Part shown: positions 1-4,544 of the stretch, piece by piece
How the letters are laid out: the number at the start of each line of letters is the position of its first letter
How positions within the stretch are numbered: position 1 is the stretch's first letter
Assembly (NCBI GenBank): GCA_003246805.1
Contig: QKDG01000196.1
Span: forward strand, 1-5,486
Source of the DNA: Clostridia bacterium
GTDB taxonomy: Bacteria; Bacillota; Clostridia; Oscillospirales; Ruminococcaceae
Direction of reading: 5' to 3'
Length of the DNA stretch: 5,486 nt
The notes under the pieces: model-generated
The model's database searches: none
Told to the model about the DNA's origin: nothing
The model's input: only the letters and a program-made list of their open reading frames with translations
Program-made: the position numbers and the translations under genes

Positions 1-536
1 AGTTGTGTGTGCTCGCATACAATCCTGTGGGGGAAAATGCCGAACATTTTCTCATCAAGCTTATATTTTTTTATACCATAGTGGAAAAACAAGCCTGCCT
101 GTGCGCCCCAGCAAATGTGAATAGTCGAAAACACATTGGTTTTTGACCATGCCATTATATTGCAAAGCTCATTCCAATAATCAACCTCGTCAAACTCCAT
201 ATTTTCAACAGGGGCGCCAGTTATTACAAGACCGTCATACCTGTTGTTCTTGATTTCTTCAAAATTTTTATAGAAATTAAGCATATGTTCTTCAGAAGTG
301 TTCTTCGATTTATGTGATGCTACCTGAATAAGCTCAATATCAACCTGAAGGGGAGTATTACTTAGCAGCCGTAACAATTGCGTTTCGGTTTCTATTTTTG
401 TTGGCATCAGATTCAGAATAGCAATTTTTAGCGGACGAATGTCCTGATGGGCAGCCCTTATGTCAGTCATTACAAATATATTTTCATTTACCAATGTTGA
501 ATATGCTGGCAAGTTATAAGGAATTTTAATGGGCAT
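1..536 (-). CDS. metA: Homoserine O-acyltransferase MetA (probably O-acetyltransferase), 3' part outside window
   Basis: Cytoplasmic enzyme that acylates the hydroxyl of L-homoserine, the committing step of methionine synthesis. The minus strand reads without a stop from ATG at 536-534 to the window edge: 178 complete codons of a family of about 300 residues. It starts MPIKIPYNLPAY, typical of MetA. The LNLMPTK motif puts Lys47 at the position known in the family. The HICWGAQAG block gives the nucleophile Cys142, the same number as in E. coli MetA, so the alignment has no net gap to this point. The TGAPVE block gives Glu111. In published work on Bacillus cereus MetA, Glu111 goes with acetyl-CoA use, while E. 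coli has Gly111 and uses succinyl-CoA, so acetylation is inferred. The catalytic His/Glu residues lie beyond the window. GGAGG at 547-543 lies 6 nt before the ATG and fixes the start. It is transcribed divergently from the transporter operon. Confidence 0.95.
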   Translation of the reverse strand, partial: MPIKIPYNLPAYSTLVNENIFVMTDIRAAHQDIRPLKIAILNLMPTKIETETQLLRLLSNTPLQVDIELIQVASHKSKNTSEEHMLNFYKNFEEIKNNRYDGLVITGAPVENMEFDEVDYWNELCNIMAWSKTNVFSTIHICWGAQAGLFFHYGIKKYKLDEKMFGIFPHRIVCEHTQ

Positions 537-565
537 ATACTACCTCCAAAATAAAATTAATCATT

Positions 566-594
566 AGTATATCATAATTATTTAATTTTTTCAA
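566..594 (-). promoter_or_regulatory. Sigma-A promoter of metA
   Basis: On the minus strand TTGAAA (594-589) and TATACT (571-566) are separated by exactly 17 nt, close to the sigma-A consensus. Transcription should start near 559, giving a leader of only about 23 nt before the metA ATG. That is too short for a SAM riboswitch or T-box, so any methionine control here would have to act at initiation. This is a sequence-based prediction. Confidence 0.75.
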
Positions 595-606
595 TGTATT
601 TATGTG

Positions 607-684
607 AATACAAATAAACTGCCAAAGATATAAAATATTATACAAAATCAAGAATATTCTTTATGTATTTGTATAGAATATTTT
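607..684. repeat. Cluster of AT-rich inverted repeats between metA and the transporter operon
   Basis: Several inverted repeats overlap here. ATACAAATA (608-616) is the reverse complement of TATTTGTAT (666-674). TATACAAA (639-646) is the reverse complement of TTTGTATA (668-675). AGAATATTCT (651-660) is itself a perfect palindrome, and its first 8 bases recur at 675-682. The block lies just upstream of the metA promoter, at -48 and beyond relative to its likely start, and about 100 bp upstream of the transporter start. It could hold regulator sites for either gene, but AT-rich DNA makes such repeats by chance, so function is uncertain. Confidence 0.35.
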
Positions 685-745
685 CAAAATCAGAATGTTA
701 AATTAGATAAACATGCATAAAAATTTAAGCATTGTGTTGTATTGC

Positions 746-774
746 TTTACAAACCAACAACTTTATGATATGAT
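746..774 (+). promoter_or_regulatory. Sigma-A promoter of the osmoprotectant transporter operon
   Basis: TTTACA (746-751) and TATGAT (769-774) are separated by exactly 17 nt. Initiation near 781 would give a leader of about 30 nt before the ATPase ATG at 812, too short for a riboswitch such as ydaO. The spacer, the -10 box and the start site are all inside the inverted repeat 752-787, an ideal place for a repressor to block RNA polymerase. Predicted from sequence only. Confidence 0.75.
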
Positions 775-787
775 TAAGTTGTTGGTT
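752..787. promoter_or_regulatory. Perfect 12-bp inverted repeat over the transporter promoter; candidate operator
   Basis: AACCAACAACTT (752-763) and AAGTTGTTGGTT (776-787) are exact reverse complements separated by 12 bp. The left arm fills most of the -35/-10 spacer, the -10 box is in the centre, and the right arm covers the predicted start site. Transcripts from this promoter would carry only about half of the right arm, so an RNA hairpin is unlikely and a protein-binding site is the better reading. The arms are 24 bp apart centre to centre. The obvious candidate ligand is the BusR-like regulator at 3580-4206. Known BusR binds as a tetramer to a bipartite motif separated by 22 bp, so the geometry is similar but not shown to be the same. 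Confidence 0.65.
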
Positions 788-798
788 AAATTTATGAT

Positions 799-804
799 AA
801 GGAG
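799..804 (+). promoter_or_regulatory. Ribosome binding site fixing the ATPase start
   Basis: AAGGAG lies 7 nt before ATG 812. The open frame extends upstream to an ATG at 713, but that extension has no good Shine-Dalgarno, encodes residues foreign to the family, and overlaps the predicted promoter and operator. Start 812 is therefore preferred. Confidence 0.85.
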
Positions 805-811
805 AATTGGC

Positions 812-1942
812 ATGATTGAATTTATAAATGTAAAAAAATCATTCAAAGATACATCTGTTATTGATGGAATCAATCTCACCATTGAAAAAGGCCAGTTTGT
901 TGTATTGATAGGCCCAAGTGGATGTGGTAAAACAACTTGTTTAAAAATGATAAACAGGCTGATTTCCCCAACAAGTGGTAAGATTCTTATTGATGGCAAG
1001 GATATAATGAAGGAAGACCCGATTGAATTAAGGAGAAATATTGGTTATGTTATTCAGCAAACCGGTCTTTTCCCCCATATGACTGTAAAGAAGAATGTAT
1101 CTATTGTTCCTAAAATGGAAAAATGGGAGCAGTCAAAAATAGAAGAACGATTTGTTGAGCTCATGAAAATGATTGGAATGGACCCTGAAAAATATGCTAA
1201 CAGATATCCAAAGGAGCTAAGCGGAGGGCAAAAACAACGTATTGGTGTCGCACGTGCCTTTGCTGTTAATCCTGATGTTATTCTTATGGATGAGCCTTTC
1301 AGTGCTCTTGACCCTATAACAAGAAATCAGTTGCAGGACGAGCTTTATACACTGCAGCAGAAAATGCAAAAGACTATTGTGTTTGTTACTCATGATATAA
1401 GCGAGGCTATCAAGCTGGGTGATAAAATTTGCCTTATGAAGGGTGGGCATATACTCCAATATGATACACCTGAAAATATTTTGAAGAATCCTGCAAAAGG
1501 ATTTGTTGAAGATTTTATCGGGAAGAACAAAATCTGGGAAACACCGGAATACATCAAAGCAAGTGACATTATGATGAGTGAGCCGGTTAAAGCTGTTAAG
1601 GAAAGAACCTGTCTTCAAGGGCTTGAAATCATGAAGGCAAACAAGGTTGACAGCCTCATGATTGTAAATGAAAAATCACAGCTTATAGGTATTGTAACTT
1701 CGAAAGACATGAGAAAAATAGATAATAAGGCAACAAAGCTTTCTGAAATATATGAAGCTGATTTTGCAACAGTCAATGAGGATGATTCTTTAATTGACAT
1801 TATCAGGGTTATGAAGGAGAAAAACAAAAGATATATTGCTGTTGTCAACAGCGATAAGGTTTTATGCGGCTTAATTACTCGGGCAAGTCTGTTAGATATT
1901 TTAAGCAGTAAGTATATGGAGGGGGATGATTTAAGTGAATGA
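812..1942 (+). CDS. opuCA: Osmoprotectant (glycine betaine/carnitine/choline-type) ABC transporter ATPase with two CBS domains
   Basis: Cytoplasmic nucleotide-binding subunit that powers uptake of a compatible solute, 376 aa. The ABC domain (about 1-235) has Walker A GPSGCGKTT (34-42), Q-loop Gln82 in YVIQQTGLFPH, signature LSGGQ (136-140), Walker B VILMDE (156-161), D-loop SALD (164-167) and switch His194. All motifs are intact. Two CBS domains follow, at about 249-304 (from KASDIMM) and 310-370. This is the layout of OpuCA and of the OpuA/ProV family. In relatives the CBS pair gates transport by ionic strength, and c-di-AMP binding has been reported for OpuCA and OpuA. Whether this protein binds c-di-AMP is inference. 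The start at 812 follows AAGGAG and gives the typical MIEFINVKKSF N-terminus. The 3' end overlaps the permease gene by 8 nt, implying translational coupling. The exact Opu paralogue cannot be fixed, so the symbol marks the family. Confidence 0.93.
   Translation: MIEFINVKKSFKDTSVIDGINLTIEKGQFVVLIGPSGCGKTTCLKMINRLISPTSGKILIDGKDIMKEDPIELRRNIGYVIQQTGLFPHMTVKKNVSIVPKMEKWEQSKIEERFVELMKMIGMDPEKYANRYPKELSGGQKQRIGVARAFAVNPDVILMDEPFSALDPITRNQLQDELYTLQQKMQKTIVFVTHDISEAIKLGDKICLMKGGHILQYDTPENILKNPAKGFVEDFIGKNKIWETPEYIKASDIMMSEPVKAVKERTCLQGLEIMKANKVDSLMIVNEKSQLIGIVTSKDMRKIDNKATKLSEIYEADFATVNEDDSLIDIIRVMKEKNKRYIAVVNSDKVLCGLITRASLLDILSSKYMEGDDLSE
1918..1925 (+). promoter_or_regulatory. Ribosome binding site for the GTG-started permease gene
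   Basis: The purine run GGAGGGGG inside the end of the ATPase gene ends 9 nt before GTG 1935. The only nearby ATGs (1939, 1942) are out of frame, so GTG is the start that fits this site. Confidence 0.6.
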
Positions 1943-2585
1943 TGTTACAATAAATTCTCTAATTAACTTTTTTGTAAAAAGACATAAAGAAATATTAAGT
2001 CTTCTGTTACAGCATTTATACTTAACTTTTCTTGCAGTGGGGTTTGCAATACTGGTAGGGATACCACTTGGAATACTGATTGCCAGATATAAAAAGTTAT
2101 CTGGTCCGATTATAGGTGTAGCAAATGTTATTCAGGCCATACCAAGCCTTGCCTTACTTGGCTTTTTGATTCCGTTTTTAGGTATAGGAACAAAGCCATC
2201 TATATTTATGGTTCTATTATATTCACTATTGCCAATCATCAAGAACTGCTATACTGCTCTTGTCAATATTGATGGTGATTTGCTTGAAGCCGCTAAAGGA
2301 ATGGGAATGACAAAGCGGCAGGTATTGTTTAGAGTACAAATACCGCTTGCGATGCCTGTTATAATGGCTGGTATCAGGATTTCAGCAGTAACAGCAGTAG
2401 GTTTAATGACAATCGCCGCTTTCGTAGGAGCAGGCGGTTTGGGTGACCTCGTGTTCAGAGGTGTTCAGAGTGTTAACAACAACATGATTATTGCCGGTGC
2501 GTTGCCTGCTTGCTTGTTGGCATTGGTTATGGACTTTGTAATAGGCCGTCTTGAAAAGCTGACTGTGCCAAAGGGTATCAGGTAA
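1935..2585 (+). CDS. opuCB: Osmoprotectant ABC transporter permease (ProW/OpuCB type)
   Basis: Integral membrane subunit forming the solute channel, 216 aa, the usual size for the OpuCB/OpuCD/YehW group. Hydrophobic segments are visible at about 26-50, 59-83, 90-110, 143-168 and 183-205. The conserved QAIPSLALLGF block is at 67-77. The cytoplasmic EAA loop, which contacts the ATPase, starts EAAKGMGMT at 118 and runs into the PLAMPVIMAGIR stretch. The later GAGGLGDLVFRG block is also typical of the family. It starts at GTG 1935, 8 nt inside the end of the ATPase gene, so expression is probably coupled. Only one permease gene is present, whereas classical opuC and opuB operons have two. The simplest inference is a homodimeric channel. 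It lacks the fused substrate-binding domain of BusAB/OpuABC proteins. Confidence 0.92.
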   Translation: MNDVTINSLINFFVKRHKEILSLLLQHLYLTFLAVGFAILVGIPLGILIARYKKLSGPIIGVANVIQAIPSLALLGFLIPFLGIGTKPSIFMVLLYSLLPIIKNCYTALVNIDGDLLEAAKGMGMTKRQVLFRVQIPLAMPVIMAGIRISAVTAVGLMTIAAFVGAGGLGDLVFRGVQSVNNNMIIAGALPACLLALVMDFVIGRLEKLTVPKGIR

Positions 2586-2590
2586 TAAAA

Positions 2591-2597
2591 AAGGAGA
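2591..2597 (+). promoter_or_regulatory. Ribosome binding site fixing the binding-protein start
   Basis: AAGGAGA sits just before a TTG (2601) and an ATG (2604) in tandem. GGAG (2593-2596) is 7 nt from the ATG and only 4 nt from the TTG, so ATG 2604 is preferred. Confidence 0.75.
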
Positions 2598-2603
2598 GAT
2601 TTG

Positions 2604-3497
2604 ATGAAGAAAACTATGAAATTTTTTGCACTTGTTCTGTCATTGGTAATGATATGTGGTGCATTTGCAGGTTGTGGAAACGAGGAGAAAATTGTTGTTA
2701 CCTCTAAGAATTTTAACGAATCAATTATTTTGGGGCATATGCTTGCATCTTTAATTGAAAATAATACGGACATTAACGTTGAACGTAAAATGAATCTTGG
2801 CGGAACAAAGGTTGCGCTTGAAGCACTTAATTCAGGCGGTGCAGATATGTATGTTGACTACACAGGAACAGGCTATGTCAATATAATGAAGCAAAGTGGA
2901 GAAACCGACCCGGATAAGATATACGACCTTGTAAGTGATTATTATCAGACTGAGTTTAAGATAACCTGGCTTGAGCCACTTGGCTTTAATAATACCTACG
3001 CAATGGCAATAAGAAAAGACACAGCAGAAAAATACAATTTAAAAACATGTTCTGATTTGGCAGAGGTAAGTGGTGAGCTTATTCTCGGAAGTACATTTGA
3101 ATTTGCTGAAAGGCCTGACGGATATCTTGGCTTGCAGGAAGTTTATGGCATGAACTTTAAAGACATAAAATCAGTTGATGGCGGTTTAAGATATCAGGCG
3201 CTCGCAAATGGAAATTCAGATGTTATTGATGCATTCTCTACCGAGGGGCTTTTAAAGGCGTTTGAACTTGTTGTGCTTGAAGATGACAAAAATTTCTTCC
3301 CACCATATTACGCTGTTCCTATTGTAAGAACCGAAACATTAGAGAAATATCCGCAGCTTAAAGACCTTATTAACAAGCTCGGTGGAATGATTGATGAAGA
3401 TACAATGATTGAACTGAATTATAAAGTAGATAAGCTTGAAGAAGACCCCAGGGACGTAGCTGAAAACTTCCTGAAGGAAAAAGGGTTGATAGAATAG
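2604..3497 (+). CDS. opuCC: Osmoprotectant-binding lipoprotein (ProX/OpuCC type substrate-binding protein)
   Basis: Extracellular, membrane-anchored solute receptor, 297 aa. The N-terminus has Lys2-3, a hydrophobic stretch (7-22) and a lipobox ending FAGC with Cys24 as the lipidated residue; Phe at -3 is less usual. The mature part has the OpuAC/ProX fold signatures SKNFNESIILG (34-44), YVDYTGTGY (83-91), GFNNTY (127-132), ERPDGY (169-174), DAFSTEG (209-215) and PPYYAVP (233-239). Spacing against the four cage tyrosines known for B. subtilis OpuCC (91, 137, 217, 241) suggests that Tyr86, Tyr132, Phe211 and Tyr235 form the aromatic cage, with one Tyr-to-Phe change. The ligand is therefore probably a trimethylammonium compound such as betaine, carnitine or choline; which one cannot be told. 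It follows the permease gene by 18 nt in the same operon. Confidence 0.93.
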   Translation: MKKTMKFFALVLSLVMICGAFAGCGNEEKIVVTSKNFNESIILGHMLASLIENNTDINVERKMNLGGTKVALEALNSGGADMYVDYTGTGYVNIMKQSGETDPDKIYDLVSDYYQTEFKITWLEPLGFNNTYAMAIRKDTAEKYNLKTCSDLAEVSGELILGSTFEFAERPDGYLGLQEVYGMNFKDIKSVDGGLRYQALANGNSDVIDAFSTEGLLKAFELVVLEDDKNFFPPYYAVPIVRTETLEKYPQLKDLINKLGGMIDEDTMIELNYKVDKLEEDPRDVAENFLKEKGLIE

Positions 3498-3526
3498 ACC
3501 AATCTGATTATTTCTGATAGATATAT

Positions 3527-3551
3527 TTACTTTTTTTACAAAGTAGAGTAA
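3527..3551. repeat. Small nested inverted repeats before the regulator gene
   Basis: TACTTT (3528-3533) pairs with AAAGTA (3540-3545), and TTACT (3527-3531) can alternatively pair with AGTAA (3547-3551). The block has no GC-rich stem, so it is a poor terminator. It also holds TTTACAAA (3535-3542), an 8-mer shared with 746-753 at the transporter promoter. It could be a weak operator for self-regulation, but chance is quite possible in such AT-rich DNA. No convincing promoter was found in 3498-3579, so read-through from the transporter operon is the simplest way to express the regulator. Confidence 0.3.
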
Positions 3552-3566
3552 TATTTATTAGATGAT

Positions 3567-3572
3567 AGGAGG
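3567..3572 (+). promoter_or_regulatory. Ribosome binding site fixing the regulator start
   Basis: AGGAGG lies 7 nt before ATG 3580. The longer reading from ATG 3562 would place this perfect site inside the coding region and add six residues (MIGGCH) of no family character, so 3580 is preferred. Confidence 0.88.
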
Positions 3573-3579
3573 ATGTCAC

Positions 3580-4206
3580 ATGGAAAATCAAACAATAACC
3601 AAGCCTATTTACCAGCAGATAGCAACTGATATTGCCAGCAGAATTATTAAAGATGAATTTTTTATAGGTAGCAAGTTGTTTGGCCGTTCAGTTCTTGCAA
3701 GCTATTATAATGTATCCCCCGAAACAATAAGGCGAGCAATAAAACTTCTTGAAGATGTCAGTATAGTTGCAGTAAAGCCTGGTGCTGGAATTGTAATAAA
3801 CTCAAAGGAAGAGGCATATAAGTATATTCAGAAATTTCAGGTTGTTGACTCAATCACCTCGATAAGAAAAGAGATAAAGTCTTTGTCAGAAGAAAAGATA
3901 AAAATTGAGAAGAGCATAGAAAATTCAATTAATGAGCTGATTAAATACACTGAAACATTTAAAAACACAAACCCCTTTGCTCCATTTGAAATTGAGGTAA
4001 TGGAAAGCTCAAAATTGTTGGGGAAATCAATATCAGAGGTTAATTTCTGGCAGAATACCGGTGCTACAATTATCGGTATTCGTCGAAACGGAAGTGTGAT
4101 TTTGTCGCCTGGGCCATATGCGATATTCAACAGCCTTGATATCATTATAATGATAGGGGATGATAACAGTTATAACAGATGCTATGATTATATAAATCTG
4201 GAATAG
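3580..4206 (+). CDS. busR: BusR-like GntR-family regulator with C-terminal RCK_C domain (probable c-di-AMP-responsive repressor)
   Basis: DNA-binding regulator, 208 aa. Residues 8-75 form a GntR-type winged helix: IYQQIATDIASRI opens it, SYYNVSPETIRRAIKLLE (41-58) is the recognition helix region, and KPGAGIVI (66-73) is the wing. Residues about 88-128 are rich in Lys, Glu, Ile and Leu and look like a coiled coil. Residues 136-207 match RCK_C (TrkA-C): SSKLLGKSISEV (143-154), the GATIIGIRRNG strand (161-171), SPGP (176-179) and a strand ending IIIMIGDD. Ordinary GntR proteins carry FadR or UTRA effector domains instead; this order is that of BusR in Lactococcus and Streptococcus. There the RCK_C domain binds c-di-AMP and the protein represses the betaine importer. 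The gene follows the importer operon by 82 nt on the same strand, supporting the same job. c-di-AMP binding and repression are inferred, not seen. Confidence 0.85.
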   Translation: MENQTITKPIYQQIATDIASRIIKDEFFIGSKLFGRSVLASYYNVSPETIRRAIKLLEDVSIVAVKPGAGIVINSKEEAYKYIQKFQVVDSITSIRKEIKSLSEEKIKIEKSIENSINELIKYTETFKNTNPFAPFEIEVMESSKLLGKSISEVNFWQNTGATIIGIRRNGSVILSPGPYAIFNSLDIIIMIGDDNSYNRCYDYINLE

Positions 4207-4241
4207 TTGTTAAAGAAAAATAACGAAATAAGTTATGATTT

Positions 4242-4271
4242 TTTAAGCCTGGCATTTTTGCTGGGCTTAAA
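4242..4271 (+). terminator. Hairpin after the regulator gene, possible terminator
   Basis: TTTAAGCC (4242-4249) pairs with GGCTTAAA (4264-4271). The inner positions continue the stem through two G-U pairs and two G-C pairs (4250-4253 with 4260-4263), leaving a loop of about 6 nt: 12 pairs in all. It is 35 nt after the regulator stop. The weak point is that no clean T-run follows on the plus strand; the next bases are CTGTCG, then TTTT. It may be an inefficient terminator or an mRNA-stabilising 3' end. Confidence 0.55.
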
Positions 4272-4393
4272 CTGTCGTTTTGAGCAACATAAACGTAAAT
4301 AATTAAAATTAATTAAAAATTCAGCTTTTATAACAAATTAAATTAAGATTGTATGTAAATACTATTATAAAATAATAAGAAAATAGAAAAGTA
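4272..4393. other. AT-rich non-coding spacer
   Basis: No coding frame, RNA gene or strong structure is visible between the hairpin and the palindromic promoter region. The longest repeat element is AATACTA (4358-4364) with TAGTATT (4392-4398), a 7-bp inverted repeat with a 27-nt gap, which is unremarkable in DNA of this composition. Confidence 0.5.
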
Positions 4394-4422
4394 GTATTAT
4401 TAAAATTTGACAAATTTGTCAA
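4394..4422 (-). promoter_or_regulatory. Possible leftward sigma-A promoter (antisense or small RNA)
   Basis: On the minus strand TTGACA (4422-4417) and TAATAC (4399-4394) are separated by 17 nt. The -35 is the right half of the palindrome at 4407-4422. Transcription would start near 4387 and run left toward the regulator gene, where no minus-strand gene is seen. Any product would be a non-coding or antisense RNA. Prediction only. Confidence 0.35.
4407..4422. promoter_or_regulatory. Perfect 16-bp palindrome TTGACAAATTTGTCAA, candidate operator
   Basis: Each half is the exact reverse complement of the other, with no spacer. Each half also begins with the perfect -35 hexamer TTGACA on its own strand. 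The site is about 125 bp upstream of pilC. A dimeric regulator bound here would cover both -35 boxes. The TTGAC-N6-GTCAA symmetry recalls sites of CRP/FNR- or MarR-type dimers, but no specific regulator can be named. Confidence 0.5.
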
Positions 4423-4436
4423 TATCATTTTATAAC
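4407..4436 (+). promoter_or_regulatory. Upstream promoter for pilC
   Basis: TTGACA (4407-4412) and TATAAC (4431-4436) are separated by 18 nt. Initiation near 4443 would give a leader of about 100 nt. No c-di-GMP or other riboswitch signature was recognised in that AT-rich leader. Confidence 0.5.
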
Positions 4437-4472
4437 ATTTTAATATTTTTTTGTATTTGATTACTAATATTA

Positions 4473-4501
4473 TTGCAAAAGTGTTAAATATATGATATAA
4501 T
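4473..4501 (+). promoter_or_regulatory. Proximal extended -10 promoter for pilC
   Basis: TTGCAA (4473-4478) and a perfect TATAAT (4496-4501) are separated by 17 nt. TG at 4493-4494 one base before the -10 makes it an extended -10 box. Initiation near 4508 gives a leader of about 37 nt. This is the best-formed promoter for pilC and suggests that pilC opens its transcription unit. Confidence 0.75.
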
Positions 4502-4530
4502 TCAATTGTTAAATAATTGCATTAATCCAG

Positions 4531-4538
4531 AAGGTGGG
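4531..4538 (+). promoter_or_regulatory. Ribosome binding site supporting a TTG start for pilC
   Basis: AAGGTGGG, one mismatch from AAGGAGG, ends 6 nt before TTG 4545. No in-frame ATG is available nearby, and the protein from this TTG begins MKNFSYVAKDFTG, as PilC proteins do. Confidence 0.7.
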
Positions 4539-4544
4539 CTTAAT

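Noticed and set aside
713..811. In-frame upstream extension of the ATPase gene starting at ATG 713
   Set aside because: No good ribosome site, no family similarity, and it overlaps the predicted promoter and operator. ATG 812 follows AAGGAG and yields the canonical N-terminus.
537..811. SAM riboswitch, T-box or ydaO c-di-AMP riboswitch in the leaders of metA or the transporter operon
   Set aside because: Predicted leaders are about 23 and 30 nt, and the region is AT-rich without the GC-rich helices these RNAs need.
763..999. Minus-strand open frame of 78 codons
   Set aside because: Shadow of the ATPase gene and its promoter region; no ribosome site or domain. The longer minus-strand frames at 1217-1618, 1615-1848, 2465-2773 and 3837-4145 are rejected for the same reason.
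4248..4263. Sigma-54 (-24/-12) promoter, suggested by the GG and GC pairs in TGGCATTTTTGC
   Set aside because: The GG-to-GC spacing is 7 bp instead of 10, and the bases are explained by the hairpin stem and loop.
4273..4406. Small gene or RNA gene in the long spacer before pilC
   Set aside because: Frames are short and lack ribosome sites; no tRNA-like or GC-rich structure is visible.
4443..4544. c-di-GMP riboswitch ahead of pilC, as known for some clostridial pilus genes
   Set aside because: The 100-nt leader is nearly all A and T and lacks the conserved GEMM-type core or paired GC helices.
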